DNA of 64,000 nucleotides from contig NZ_PIQO01000012.1 of the NCBI RefSeq assembly GCF_002844575.1, forward strand, positions 62,001-126,000, given 5' to 3'. A program made the translations under genes and the position numbers. This DNA is from Heyndrickxia camelliae (GTDB lineage: Bacteria; Bacillota; Bacilli; Bacillales; Bacillaceae_C). The notes under the pieces are model-generated. The model had not been told where the DNA came from, searched no databases, and worked only from the letters and a program-made list of their open reading frames with translations. Shown in pieces: positions 26,398 through 35,929 of the stretch (the stretch's first letter is position 1; each line of letters begins with the position of its first letter).

Positions 26398-27770
26398 TCT
26401 TTAGATCCATTCTTTTTTGCTGCTTTCATCACTAAATAACCAACTACAAGAAGGATAAACCATATTGGAGTGATGAATAAAGCTACTCTAGTGTCCTGTG
26501 CAAAGCCAAGTAATATAAGGACAAAAACAAAGAATGCAAGTACAATCCAACTGGAAAATGGTGCCAAAGGCATTTTAAAAGGATTCGTTTTCGCATTATC
26601 CGGCATTAATTTTCGATATCTCATATGGGACACAATAATGACACCCCATACCCAAATAAAGCAAATGGTTGAAATACTGGTAACTAAAGTAAAGACCTTA
26701 TCCGGTAATAAATAGTTAAGCAATACTCCCACTAATAACACCAATGTCGAACAAATTAATGCTGGTGCCGGTACATTTCGATCATTCAAATGTTTAAGCA
26801 TTCTTGGTGCTTTTCCTTCATTTGCAAGAGTATATAGCATACGGCTCGTACTAAAAATTCCACTATTGCACGAAGACGCTGCCGAAGTGAGAACAACAAA
26901 GTTAATGACACCAGCCGCTGCAGGAATTCCGATTAAGGAAAATACCTTTACAAAAGGACTGCTTTCAGGATCTACCCCATTCCAAGGGTAAATCGACATA
27001 ATCATAAATAAAGCACCTATATAGAAAATGATAATCCGAATAGGAATACTATTAATCGCTTTTGGAAGTGTCTTCTGCGGATCCTCAGCTTCACCTGCCG
27101 TAACTCCAACAAGCTCGATACCCACAAAGGAGAAAACAGCCATTTGAAAGGCAAGTAAAAATCCAGACGAGCCATTCGGAAAAAATCCGCCGTGATTCCA
27201 TAGGTTTGTAACGGTCGACTTAGTTTCATGACTCTCGAATCCCATGATTACCAGAACAAATCCGATAACAATCAATGCGACAATCGCGATGATTTTAATT
27301 AACGCAAACCAAAATTCTATTTCACCAAAAGCCTTCACGGTAGCTAAATTAATGAGAAGCAAAACGAGCACACATATTAATGCCGGAATCCATTGTGGAA
27401 CATGGGGTAGCCAAAATTTCACATACATTCCGACAGCGGTTATTTCCGCAATTCCTGTGGCAATCCAACAGAACCAATATGTCCAGCCCGTAATAAAACC
27501 AGCCCACGGTCCAATAAACTCTTGCGCAAATTCTGTAAAAGAACCTGTAGTAGATTTATATAATAATAATTCCCCTAAGGCACGCATGACAAAGAATAGA
27601 AAAAGGCCGATAATTAAGTAAACCAGCATGATGGAAGGACCAGCAAGATGAATGGATTTTCCAGCTCCAAGAAATAACCCTGTTCCAATTGCCCCGCCAA
27701 TTGCAATTAATTGAATATGTCTGTTCTTTAAACCTCTTTCTAAATTCCTTTCCTTCGTTATTTCTGTCAC
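26379..27770 (-). CDS. cycA: Amino-acid permease, CycA-like (D-Ser/D-Ala/Gly)
   Basis: 463 residues with 12 helices of the AAT family (APC superfamily). The N-terminal NRHIQLIAIGGAIGTGLFLG and VVLTSAASSCNSGIFSTSRM motifs closely resemble E. coli CycA, as do FGEIEFWFALIKI and FVGIELVGVTAGEAEDPQKT. GTG start with GAGGG about 7 nt upstream. Bacillus relatives are YtnA/AapA, so alanine or D-alanine uptake is the best guess. Confidence 0.82.
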   Translation of the reverse strand: MTEITKERNLERGLKNRHIQLIAIGGAIGTGLFLGAGKSIHLAGPSIMLVYLIIGLFLFFVMRALGELLLYKSTTGSFTEFAQEFIGPWAGFITGWTYWFCWIATGIAEITAVGMYVKFWLPHVPQWIPALICVLVLLLINLATVKAFGEIEFWFALIKIIAIVALIVIGFVLVIMGFESHETKSTVTNLWNHGGFFPNGSSGFLLAFQMAVFSFVGIELVGVTAGEAEDPQKTLPKAINSIPIRIIIFYIGALFMIMSIYPWNGVDPESSPFVKVFSLIGIPAAAGVINFVVLTSAASSCNSGIFSTSRMLYTLANEGKAPRMLKHLNDRNVPAPALICSTLVLLVGVLLNYLLPDKVFTLVTSISTICFIWVWGVIIVSHMRYRKLMPDNAKTNPFKMPLAPFSSWIVLAFFVFVLILLGFAQDTRVALFITPIWFILLVVGYLVMKAAKKNGSKDKPSAL

Positions 27771-27984
27771 GCTATCACCCTCTTATCTAGTATTCTCCTG
27801 CAAATATCCAGTTATATTTTTTTCACTATTATACATTTTCCAATCTAAAAAAACAAATGTCTCTACTAGGGGTACACCTATAATAGTTTAAAGATTAAAA
27901 ATATTTAGTTTAACAAAAAGGAGATTTCTATGTCGACATAGAATAAAAAATATGTATGTTATTGTCGATGAAGGAGTACAGAAT

Positions 27985-29247
27985 ATGGATTTTCACTGGG
28001 ACAACATCTTACTGCAAGTTTTAATGGTGCTTTTTCCATTTGTTATTTATTTGGTACTTGTAAAAGAAAAAATAAGTGATATAAAACATAGACTCTTGTT
28101 CGGCCTTACGTGCGCGATTGCTATTACATTATCACTTTCTTTCGCCATTCAAATAAATAACGGAAGACTGCTAGATTTAAGGCTTGTTCCATGGTATCTG
28201 GCATTTATATACGGAGGAAATATAACTGGCATCGGTATAACCCTATACTATATTCTTATTCGCATCATTCTTAGCGGAACTGGTATGTATCCGAATTTTA
28301 TTATTTTATTATTAGCCAGTATCCTTCTATTGAAATGGAAAGGCAAATTTTTCACCTATTCATTAAAAGGAAAACTAGTATGTTCTATTGTTTTCGTAGG
28401 GATTTTCTCAGCATTGATTCCAACCGTCGGCACCATCATACTATCTGAGGCTTTAACATTAAAAAAATTAATTATCTATATGGCGTATGTTCTTGAAAAC
28501 GCTATCCTTATTTGGATCATTATTTACTTAATTGAATTACATATTGAAAAGATATATTTATTTAATGAAATTCAGCAAGCGGAAAAATTTAATGTCATTG
28601 GGCAATTGGCAGCAAGTGTTGCCCATGAAATCCGCAACCCTATGACAAGTATACGGGGTTTTATGCAAATATTACAGTCCTCAAACAGGTTATCCCTTTC
28701 TGAAAGGGAATACATAAAAATTTGTATCGAAGAAGTGGATCGCGCAAATGCGATTATTGCCGATTATCTTGCATTGGGAAAAAATCAATCACCAGAAAAA
28801 AACTCCCTTTTAGATGTAACAATGGAAATAAAAAACGCTATCAGGTCTCTCTCCTCATTTGCAACACTTAATAATGTAAAAATAGATTTCCAGCATAAAC
28901 TTCCGGTTCATATTAAGGGAAACAGTAACCGAGTACAGCAGTTGTTTATTAATATCATCAAGAACGGAATCGAAGCTACCAGTGGAAATGGTCAAATTAC
29001 GATACAATTAAATGTCACTCAAAAGCATGTCCAAATTTCGATTGCAGATAATGGCATAGGAATGAGTCAAGAATCAATAGATCGTTTTGGGCTACCCTTT
29101 TATTCTACCAAAGAGAAAGGCACAGGGCTTGGTCTAATGGTATGCAGACAAATCACAGAGGAAATGGCAGGAAAAATAAGCGTTAGCAGTACTAAGGGGG
29201 TAGGATCCGTCATTCACTTGACATTCCCGAGGATTTTCAAGATATAA
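27985..29247 (+). CDS. Sensor histidine kinase with 5TM LytS-like sensor (KinB-like)
   Basis: About six N-terminal helices (residues 10-180) resemble the 5TM-5TMR_LYT sensor of KinB. The dimerisation box is VAHEIRNPMTSIRGFMQIL with His near residue 210, and the ATPase domain has NGIEAT, ADNGIGMS and TKEKGTGLGLMV. It has no response regulator beside it, typical of sporulation phosphorelay kinases. ATG at 27985 is preferred over 27952 since AAGGAG lies 8 nt before it. Input to Spo0F is inferred only. Confidence 0.82.
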   Translation: MDFHWDNILLQVLMVLFPFVIYLVLVKEKISDIKHRLLFGLTCAIAITLSLSFAIQINNGRLLDLRLVPWYLAFIYGGNITGIGITLYYILIRIILSGTGMYPNFIILLLASILLLKWKGKFFTYSLKGKLVCSIVFVGIFSALIPTVGTIILSEALTLKKLIIYMAYVLENAILIWIIIYLIELHIEKIYLFNEIQQAEKFNVIGQLAASVAHEIRNPMTSIRGFMQILQSSNRLSLSEREYIKICIEEVDRANAIIADYLALGKNQSPEKNSLLDVTMEIKNAIRSLSSFATLNNVKIDFQHKLPVHIKGNSNRVQQLFINIIKNGIEATSGNGQITIQLNVTQKHVQISIADNGIGMSQESIDRFGLPFYSTKEKGTGLGLMVCRQITEEMAGKISVSSTKGVGSVIHLTFPRIFKI

Positions 29248-29252
29248 TCTTA

Positions 29253-29282
29253 GCTGGCAATAGGTTCTGCCAGCCTTTTTTA
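29253..29282 (+). terminator. Terminator of the KinB-like kinase gene
   Basis: GCTGGC and GCCAGC arms followed by CTTTTTT. Confidence 0.8.
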
Positions 29283-29726
29283 AATTTCTATTCTCATAAA
29301 TTTACAAACATCTTGAAAACCCAACTTTTCATATAAACGAATAGCACTTTCATTAAAAGAGAATACATTCAATCGAACATCTGAATAACCTAAATGTTTA
29401 AAATGCAATAAGCTTTTTTCTAATAATTGTGTTGCAACCTCTTGCCTTCTGAATTCTCTTTTTACATATACATCACTAATCCAGCCAATTTCCTCACCCG
29501 TAAACCAATCCGAACTCTTATCGATTAATACCCACCCCATTAGAAAGCCCGCTTTTTTTGCTACTAAAAAATAAGCACCGTGATGAATAGAATTTTCATA
29601 GGCTTTTATCATTTCTTCTTGGTGATTGTCGGCTGTAATCCCAGTTGCCTCTTGTCTATTTAGTCCCGCATAATCAAATATTTCGATTAGCTCCCCTTCC
29701 GTAGCTCTATCAAAGACAATGGTCAT
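29280..29726 (-). CDS. GNAT-family N-acetyltransferase
   Basis: 148 residues. The acetyl-CoA site is V-KREFRRQEVATQLLEKSL (motif A, near residue 95; usual R-x-x-G-x-G/A is RRQEVA) and the C-terminal NESAIRLYEKLGF is motif B. GGAGG precedes the ATG. It is followed by another GNAT gene upstream in the same direction. Substrate unknown. Confidence 0.8.
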   Translation of the reverse strand: MTIVFDRATEGELIEIFDYAGLNRQEATGITADNHQEEMIKAYENSIHHGAYFLVAKKAGFLMGWVLIDKSSDWFTGEEIGWISDVYVKREFRRQEVATQLLEKSLLHFKHLGYSDVRLNVFSFNESAIRLYEKLGFQDVCKFMRIEI

Positions 29727-29741
29727 ATTTTGAGCCTCCTA

Positions 29742-30170
29742 TCAAACTCTTTTTAATAACATATAATGTGTATAACCCTCCGGAAAGTCCTCCACTGTTC
29801 CATACACTTCATAACCCTGCTTTTTATAAAATTCTGGTGCCTGGAAGCTAAAGGTATCCAGCCTTACCATCTTACACCCCTTTTCAATAGCTAGTTCTTC
29901 TATCGTTTTTAATAGTTTTGCCCCAATTCCTTTACCTCTTAAACTTTCATCTATCCATAAAAATTGAATAAAAAGGCAATGAAGTTTCGTATTTCCCGAA
30001 ATCCCACCAAGAATACTTCCTTTTTCATCATGAACAGTAATACAAACTTCCTCATTCACAAAGGCTATTTCTTTATTGGAAAGAAACTGCATATTATATT
30101 CGATTAACTTTTCTCGAAGGTACGGAGCGTCCTCATTATTCCATTTAGAACGAAAAATTAACTTTTCCAC
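29742..30170 (-). CDS. GNAT-family N-acetyltransferase
   Basis: 142 residues from a GTG at 30170, 9 nt past AAGGAG. Motif A is IDESLRGKGIGAKLLKTIEE and motif B APEFYKKQGYEVYG. The gap to the next GNAT gene is 15 bp, so the two probably form an operon. Substrate unknown. Confidence 0.8.
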   Translation of the reverse strand: MEKLIFRSKWNNEDAPYLREKLIEYNMQFLSNKEIAFVNEEVCITVHDEKGSILGGISGNTKLHCLFIQFLWIDESLRGKGIGAKLLKTIEELAIEKGCKMVRLDTFSFQAPEFYKKQGYEVYGTVEDFPEGYTHYMLLKRV

Positions 30171-30278
30171 TTTTATAATCTCCTTATACATGAGTAGGTG
30201 CCTTTTAATAATTCGATACGACTGTCAAAAGTCCTTTTTTGAAATTCTAAAACGGATGTGGAAGGTTTTTATCTTTGA

Positions 30279-30317
30279 AATAACAATAAGGCAGGAGGTG
30301 AGCCCGCATGCCTTATT
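30279..30317 (+). other. Hairpin enclosing a six-codon minigene
   Basis: AATAAGGC (30279-30286) pairs with GCCTTATT (30310-30317). Between them is AGGAGGTGA, an ideal ribosome site, then ATG at 30309 opening MPYLLY and TAA. It could be a leader peptide or a decayed gene start. The rest of 30192-30589 shows no supported gene. Confidence 0.35.
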
Positions 30318-30589
30318 TATTGTATTAACCATGAAAATAACCGATAAAAGATCAACATACAAAAATAGTAGGCCATACTAGATAAGTGGATAACCCTTTT
30401 TGTACAACTGCAATATCCATATTTGTTAATCGCAGTGTTTTTTTGTTTTTTTACTGATGACAACGGGTTTCGTTATCTGTGAAAAAGTAAGCAATTGAGG
30501 TGTTTTATGAACGCTGGCTCCGCAAAAAATGAGGAAATAAGCATTTTTTAGGAAAATCGAAACCTGTATACGCGAAACGCGGAATTCAG

Positions 30590-30970
30590 TCATCTCATAT
30601 TCAAAAAAGTCTGATTCAAAAAATCAGACTCAAGGAATAGAATCATTAACCTATACAAATCATAATAAAATTTTTTATCCGGGTCACTCACGGTAAAAAA
30701 GACAAAATGATCAAACCGAGAGATAGCAGACTCAATCTTATATCCATATTCATAAGCCACATCAATATCATTCGTACGAAAATTAAAAAGCGGATTCCCG
30801 GAAGGCTTGATTTGCTTCGGATATCCATTTGGTTCGGCATCCAAAGTTAAGCCAGTATAATGATTGATTGTCATAATTACACTGGTCTACTAATCTCATT
30901 TGAATCGTATTCTTGCCCGAGCAATAGAATACCACTCTAATGATTTTTCTAATCCACTAAATATTTCCAT
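30590..30970 (-). pseudogene. VOC-family pseudogene
   Basis: An N-terminal remnant GLEKSLEWYSIARARIRF (near 30900-30955) and a C-terminal part NDIDVAYEYGYKIESAISRF DHFVFFTVSDPD lie in different frames with stops between. Both resemble VOC proteins. The only long open stretch is 94 codons and lacks a ribosome site. Confidence 0.6.
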
Positions 30971-31030
30971 AGACCCGCTCGATATGGCTCATTGCTCTCT
31001 TTGAACTCTTTCTCGATATTTGGTACATTA

Positions 31031-31642
31031 TCACTTAAATGCTGAAGATTTCTCCCTTCTTCCTCCTTCAACAGTTCTGCTATGCATGAATTCATCTCTT
31101 AAAATCGAATACACTTTTAAGTCGTGGTGCTCTCCTTTGATAAATGCCACTTTTCTTGAAATCCCTTCAAAGGACATACCAGCCTTTTCCATTACACGGC
31201 TTGAGCCAATATTTGCAATAAAGCATCTTGCTTGAATTCGAACTAGATCCATGTTTTCAAATCCAAATTCAATTACTTTCTTGGCCGCTTCCGTTCCAAT
31301 CCCTTTTCCCCAATAGTCAGGAGAGATAACGTATCCGATTTCTGCGGTATGATGCTTCGGCTGCCATGAAACAAAATCAATCGTACCTATTAATCTCCCA
31401 TTTTCCTTATATTCAATTCCCCATGGAGATACTTTATTGTTTTCATATTGATTTAAAACAAACCGTACAAACTCCTCTGTATCTGCTAAAGAACGATGCC
31501 TATCCCACGTTACATATTTCGTTACTTCTTCTTTCGATCCATAGGCAAAAATATCCTCTACATCCTCTAACGTCACTTTCCGAAGCAAAAGCCGCTCTGT
31601 CTCCAAAACTGGTAATGCCGCATAAATTTTTTCCACTTCCAT
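31031..31642 (-). CDS. GNAT N-acetyltransferase, RimJ/RimL type
   Basis: 203 residues. ETERLLLRKVTLEDVEDIF at the start, ISPDYWGKGIGTEAAKKVIE (motif A) and NIGSSRVMEKAGMSFEG (motif B) are typical of ribosomal-protein or small-molecule acetyltransferases of the RimJ/RimL group. AAAGGTG precedes the ATG. The C-terminal tail (RTVEGGRREKSSAFK) is long and basic. Confidence 0.82.
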   Translation of the reverse strand: MEVEKIYAALPVLETERLLLRKVTLEDVEDIFAYGSKEEVTKYVTWDRHRSLADTEEFVRFVLNQYENNKVSPWGIEYKENGRLIGTIDFVSWQPKHHTAEIGYVISPDYWGKGIGTEAAKKVIEFGFENMDLVRIQARCFIANIGSSRVMEKAGMSFEGISRKVAFIKGEHHDLKVYSILRDEFMHSRTVEGGRREKSSAFK

Positions 31643-31724
31643 CCAATCACCTTTTTATTTTTTTTATCCATTATACCTGAATTTTCTAAAAATAAGGAAG
31701 CAAATTTTTCAAGAAGGAAATATT

Positions 31725-31916
31725 TTAGGGGTCTGTATCGCTGCCTTTTGTAGAGAAGTAAAGGGTTTCATAAAAACTACCAGTTCCACATATATCAACA
31801 ACGGGGATATGACGCTTAAGGATAACTGTAGAATTAGAAGGGCCACTTGGGTTAAAAAAACCATCTATTCGGATTACCAAATAAACCATGCTGATGCAAA
31901 GTGGATAAACCATCAC
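31725..31916 (-). CDS. Possible small hypothetical protein
   Basis: An open frame of 63 codons with a protein-like middle (FFNPSGPSNSTVILKRHIPV and VDICGTGSFYETLYFSTK). There is no good ribosome site, and I do not recognise the family. It may be a decayed gene. The remaining parts of 31643-32074 show only a minor TACACCTGTACAGG dyad near 32033. Confidence 0.25.
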   Translation of the reverse strand: MMVYPLCISMVYLVIRIDGFFNPSGPSNSTVILKRHIPVVDICGTGSFYETLYFSTKGSDTDP

Positions 31917-32074
31917 ACGATAAACAAAGTATTAAATCTTTGGAAAAGGGGACATCTATAATTTTAGTAAGGACCCAAATTGGGATTTGAAGTATCATTA
32001 GAGATACTTTTTTCTTGAAAATAAGGTCCTGTACACCTGTACAGGACTCTTATTTGCTATATTCAAGATAATCA

Positions 32075-32734
32075 TTAACCTCTAATAACTCCCTGTTTCA
32101 GAGCATGATAAATAGCCTCTTTCGCCCTATCGTAATCAGGAAGGAGAAGGGATTCAGCAAAAATATGAAAGTTGGCATGAAAGTTTTCCACCGTTTTTAT
32201 ATTCCATTGCGTTTGAGCAAATACTTTTAGAATGTGGCTTGCCTCATCATAAAATCTTGTTAGAGCCTTATTATCTGCTACGAATAAAAGGAATTTTAAC
32301 AGTTGCTGTGCTTTTATTTGATAGGGAATAACATTTTTGTTTTCAAACTCATAATTTAGCTCTTCAATATACATTCTTAATGTAGATCTGTTCTCTTCAT
32401 TCCACTTATCACGGGAATAATCAACAGCAACTCGGAGCAATTCAATGGTCACATCATTATATTCAATTATTTCATGCTGAGCAAAGGTCCGTACAACAGT
32501 GCCACGCCTTGGAATTCTCTCTACAATGCCATCTACCTGTAATAAATATAAGGCTTCACGAACAGGGGCTCGGCTAGTATTCAGCTCCTTCGAAACATCC
32601 TCTTCCACAATCTTTTCTCCTGCTTTAATGTTTCCTTCAATAATATTTTTTAAAATATGCTTGTATATTTGTTGCGGCAAGGACTCTCCGAACTCAGGGT
32701 GGTCCCACGAGGGATTAGAACGATCAAAAAACAT
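32075..32734 (-). CDS. GntR-family regulator, FadR/FCD type
   Basis: Winged helix at residues 20-85 (ILKNIIEGNIKAGEKIVEED, NTSRAPVREALYLLQVDGIV, RRGTVVRTF) and an all-helical FCD effector domain at 95-220. FCD regulators control carboxylate or sugar-acid catabolism. ATG at 32734 lies 8 nt past GGAG. A decayed transporter fragment upstream (32944-33060) may have been its target. Confidence 0.85.
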   Translation of the reverse strand: MFFDRSNPSWDHPEFGESLPQQIYKHILKNIIEGNIKAGEKIVEEDVSKELNTSRAPVREALYLLQVDGIVERIPRRGTVVRTFAQHEIIEYNDVTIELLRVAVDYSRDKWNEENRSTLRMYIEELNYEFENKNVIPYQIKAQQLLKFLLFVADNKALTRFYDEASHILKVFAQTQWNIKTVENFHANFHIFAESLLLPDYDRAKEAIYHALKQGVIRG

Positions 32735-32887
32735 GTTTAGCACTCCGTATACTTATAAAATTTATTATCTATTAGTATACATCAAAAACTGGGAAAATTC
32801 TGTTGTCCATCTTTAAAGCTCTTTTCTTGAACTTTGGGGCATTTTTCAAGGTAAGATTTCACTACTTTCTTTATTCGTCTTAGAATA

Positions 32888-32913
32888 GGTATCTTTTTTT
32901 AAGAAAAGATACC
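32888..32913. terminator. Terminator-like hairpin
   Basis: GGTATCTTTT and AAAAGATACC are perfect 10-bp arms around 6 nt. Confidence 0.55.
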
Positions 32914-32943
32914 CCAAAGTAAAGACTAGTTTGGGATTATCAA

Positions 32944-33060
32944 AGGCTGCATGCCTCTTTGATAAGTTCTGGCGTATTTTCCAACACAAAATACCCAATC
33001 AATATATATACAACCCCAACTACGAACCCATTCCAATTAAATAGATAACATAGGGAACAA
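32944..33060 (-). pseudogene. Decayed membrane-transporter fragment
   Basis: IVPYVIYLIGMG in one frame continues, after a frame change and TAG, as VGVVYILIGYFVLENTPELI KEACSL and TGA in another. It looks like the C-terminal helix and tail of a transporter; the rest is gone. Family not recognised. Confidence 0.4.
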
Positions 33061-33065
33061 TCTTA

Positions 33066-33551
33066 CTATAACTGTAATACCATTCTTACCGTCTTTAAAG
33101 AATAGCCTTCAAAGTAGTCATCGAAATGAGAAACAGTCTTAAATCCTTTTGCTTCGTAAAAACGGGTGCCAATTTGATTATCTTTTTCAACATTTATATA
33201 TATCTCTTTTACACCTTTTAAAAAGTGAATGCCCTCATTTAACAATGCTGTCCCTATTCCATGTCCTTGATATTGCGGATACAGATAAATGGCTCCAAGC
33301 TCAGCTTCCCCATTTTCTTTCAAAGGGGAAAAGTTCGCAAATCCAACTACCTTCTCCTCCACTTGCGCCACAAACATAATAGATTGCTCATATCGCCTTT
33401 TCATCATCTCGTCATTATAGGCAGATTTTAAAAAGCTTTCCTGAATATCTAGGGGAATAATGCCTTCATAAGTTGCATTCCAGCTTACCTTTGCTATGTT
33501 TTGGACTTGGGGGATGTCTTCTAAGTTCATTTTACGGATGGTGTATTGCAT
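33066..33551 (-). CDS. GNAT-family N-acetyltransferase
   Basis: 161 residues. N-terminal YTIRKMNLEDIPQVQNIAKV, motif A LYPQYQGHGIGTALLNEGIH and motif B GTRFYEAKGFKTV are clear. The ATG at 33551 lies 11 nt after GGGAG; GTG at 33560 overlaps the end of the upstream NAT-like gene. The two genes appear cotranscribed. Confidence 0.82.
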   Translation of the reverse strand: MQYTIRKMNLEDIPQVQNIAKVSWNATYEGIIPLDIQESFLKSAYNDEMMKRRYEQSIMFVAQVEEKVVGFANFSPLKENGEAELGAIYLYPQYQGHGIGTALLNEGIHFLKGVKEIYINVEKDNQIGTRFYEAKGFKTVSHFDDYFEGYSLKTVRMVLQL

Positions 33552-33556
33552 GAGTA

Positions 33557-34315
33557 TCACTTCTCCCTTTTAAAAAGCGCTAAAGCTTCTATTAAAAACT
33601 GTATATCATAACCTGTTTTTTCATGAAGTAATGGTGCCCAATCTTCAATTCTCTCACGTTGAGGGTCATGGAAGATTCCCTCGGTTGTACTTAAAAAGCT
33701 TTCCCAGTTGTAAAATTCCCAATGGGCTATTTCTGATTTATATGGGGTTCTGCATTCTAATAGCGGCCGTGGCTTTAATAAATTTTGCGAGAATTCGGCT
33801 GCCTGCAAAAATTCAGCTTGGCCAATTGGCGCAGTGTCATAAGCCTGTTTTGAAATTTTTCCATTTGGGCGGTGATAAAGGATCTCTACTTCCCCTTCTC
33901 TTGAGTTTACTTGTATATCCGCCGCAGGGAAAAATCCGCGTAGCTTTTCCTCTGTAAACTCAATATGATGTTTGTCGATTAAAATAGGTTGTAACCATTG
34001 ATCACCTAGGTCACATAAGTAACGTCTTCCATGGTCGTCCTGCGCAATGATTGCAACATGAGCATGATCTGTACCTAAATCATGACCGATAGGATAAGCT
34101 GGAATCCCTTCTTTCTGAAATTCATCAAGAAGCCAAATCGCTAGATCAAAGCAATTTCCCGATATTCCATATTGTTCTCGATGCTCTTTCATTAGAGAAA
34201 CTTCTCTTTGTTTCCTTTTTGTATTCCGTTGAAAGTACCAAGCCTTTGTTAATGTCTCCATCGGGAATAGGTCAAATTTCCGCCATGCAGAAAGAATACT
34301 TTGCGGAGCGAACAT
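33557..34315 (-). CDS. Arylamine N-acetyltransferase-like protein
   Basis: 252 residues with the Cys-His-Asp triad spacing of NAT/transglutaminase folds: Cys in GISGNCFDLAIWLL near residue 54, His in DHAHVAII near 85 and Asp in YLCDLGDQWLQP near 105. The surrounding motif departs from classic RGGxC of arylamine NATs, so it may act on another acyl substrate. AGAGGTG precedes the ATG. It overlaps the following GNAT gene. Confidence 0.65.
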   Translation of the reverse strand: MFAPQSILSAWRKFDLFPMETLTKAWYFQRNTKRKQREVSLMKEHREQYGISGNCFDLAIWLLDEFQKEGIPAYPIGHDLGTDHAHVAIIAQDDHGRRYLCDLGDQWLQPILIDKHHIEFTEEKLRGFFPAADIQVNSREGEVEILYHRPNGKISKQAYDTAPIGQAEFLQAAEFSQNLLKPRPLLECRTPYKSEIAHWEFYNWESFLSTTEGIFHDPQRERIEDWAPLLHEKTGYDIQFLIEALALFKREK

Positions 34316-34380
34316 ATTTTTTACACCTCTTAACCTAGTATAGAAATTACATTCTACTAATCTAAAATAAATCCCTTCTT

Positions 34381-34640
34381 ATGCAGCATCTCTTTTCATA
34401 GCTCCGTTTAAAAAACGAAAATATGGCAGCAATATTCCCAATATAGATGCTATGATAGATCCTATTAATATATATAAAGCACGAATCCCCCACGAATCAC
34501 TCAACACACCAGAGTCCAACACCGGTTGGCATGACACCTCTAATATTTAAAAACCTTACTGAAAAGACTTTATCCATTAAATGATTGGGAACACTTTGTC
34601 TTTTCCTACTTGTTAGATTTAAAACATCCATTCCAACAAT
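34381..34640 (-). pseudogene. MFS transporter C-terminal remnant
   Basis: SRKRQSVPNHLMDKVFSVRF LNIRGVMPTGVG in one frame is followed in another by SWGIRALYILIGSIIASILG ILLPYFRFLNGAMKRDAA and TAA. This is the usual end of a 12-helix MFS exporter. No upstream helices are preserved. The remaining part of 34316-34806 is AT-rich with nothing more. Confidence 0.6.
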
Positions 34641-34806
34641 CCATTCAGAAAATTATTTATATAATATTCTATAATTACAAAATTAAAATTCATTATTTTT
34701 TGGAAAAAACTCGGTGTTTAAGGAAAAATATTCTTGTAAACGATATTTTATCGATGTGAAATTATACCAATAAATATAAAAGGTAACTATAAAAGGGTAT
34801 GATTAT

Positions 34807-35262
34807 ATGAATCGTGATCAAATTATTGAACTTATCTCCAGCAAATATAGACTTATTCGTTTAGAAAAGGGTTATTCTCAGGAAAAGATGGCGGAAGTGA
34901 TTGGTATATCAAAGAAAACACTTGTTCAAATAGAAAAAGGCAGGATTTTATCTGGCTGGACCAATGCCGTAGCGATTTGTTCGCTATTCAAGGATAGTGA
35001 GGTATTACAATCCGTTTTGGGAAATGAACCATTGGAGGTCATAGAAACTATTGCACATAATGGAATCGATCGACCCAAAGATAAATCACTTGGTGGTCGT
35101 GTTTGGTGGAAGGAAGTGAATAAAAAAGGGAAGTTCCGTTTACAGCAAAACTTAATCAGTCAGCACTATCGGATATTAGATGACGAACATTATCGCTGGT
35201 TTAGTTCGTTTGATAAAGAAGAAGCTATAAGACGTTTAAATGAATTAGACAATCAAGGATAA
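34807..35262 (+). CDS. XRE-family transcriptional regulator
   Basis: 151 residues: HTH at 12-65 (YRLIRLEKGYSQEKMAEVIG, KKTLVQIEKGRILSG), then an uncharacterised region with VWWKEVNKKGKFRLQQNLIS, QHYRILDDEHYRWFSSFDKEEAI that recurs in Bacillus HTH proteins. It lies 16 bp ahead of a membrane-protein gene and probably regulates this small operon. Unknown signal. Confidence 0.78.
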   Translation: MNRDQIIELISSKYRLIRLEKGYSQEKMAEVIGISKKTLVQIEKGRILSGWTNAVAICSLFKDSEVLQSVLGNEPLEVIETIAHNGIDRPKDKSLGGRVWWKEVNKKGKFRLQQNLISQHYRILDDEHYRWFSSFDKEEAIRRLNELDNQG

Positions 35263-35278
35263 AACGGAGGGGTTATTT

Positions 35279-35608
35279 TTGAAAAAACTCACTACATACC
35301 CATATTATGCTGCACTTCCCCTTACCTTTTCCATCATCGCTTTTATATTCATTATGCTTTTTCAAGACATGGCTTATTGGGGAAAGGATACGATGGTCTG
35401 GTATAACGTTGGTGCAGGAATATCCTATGTCTCATCCCTATTGGCAACGTTTTTTCTAGTATTCTTGGTAATAAGGATTGAACATCTTCATTGTAGAAAA
35501 GTTGCCTTTCTTTTCAACAATCTTATTATGATATGCAGTGGTTTCTTGATATTTGCCTCTTTACTTTGGACAACATTTATTATCATTGCTTGGCAATCTG
35601 GGTTATAA
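35279..35608 (+). CDS. Small three-helix membrane protein
   Basis: 109 residues with helices at YYAALPLTFSIIAFIFIMLF, SYVSSLLATFFLVFLVIRI and NLIMICSGFLIFASLLW. TTG start with GGAGGGG 6 nt upstream. It follows the XRE gene and abuts a shorter membrane gene. Family not recognised. Confidence 0.65.
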   Translation: MKKLTTYPYYAALPLTFSIIAFIFIMLFQDMAYWGKDTMVWYNVGAGISYVSSLLATFFLVFLVIRIEHLHCRKVAFLFNNLIMICSGFLIFASLLWTTFIIIAWQSGL

Positions 35609-35767
35609 ATGGGGATGAGAATGGTGGGACGATATTATCTCTATCAATTTATATCGCTTTCCATTTGTTTATTTTTCTATGAATCCGTACTTTGCCCAAG
35701 GTTCAGTGGGCACATCCCCCTAATAATAGGTAATATTGCTTCTGTGCTAGTACTTTTTATTTTATGA
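35609..35767 (+). CDS. Very small membrane protein
   Basis: 52 codons beginning directly after the previous stop; ATG at 35621 (48 codons) fits GGGGATGAGA better. Two hydrophobic segments, YYLYQFISLSICLFFY and LIIGNIASVLVLFIL. Its position makes it the third gene of the XRE operon. Unknown function. Confidence 0.5.
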   Translation: MGMRMVGRYYLYQFISLSICLFFYESVLCPRFSGHIPLIIGNIASVLVLFIL

Positions 35768-35876
35768 TACCATTTACACCTTTTCAATTATTCCTAAGGA
35801 CCAGTGTCCTAATTTTGATTCTACAGGGTTTTTCGGTTTTTTTAGCGATTAAAGGATCTATGATATAATAAAATCC

Positions 35877-35896
35877 GGTTGGAACCTTTTCCAACC
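35877..35896. terminator. Terminator-like hairpin
   Basis: GGTTGGAA CCTT TTCCAACC, perfect 8-bp arms, then AGTCTTT. Confidence 0.55.
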
Positions 35897-35929
35897 AGTC
35901 TTTACCTATTTAAAAAGGTTATTAGCTTC

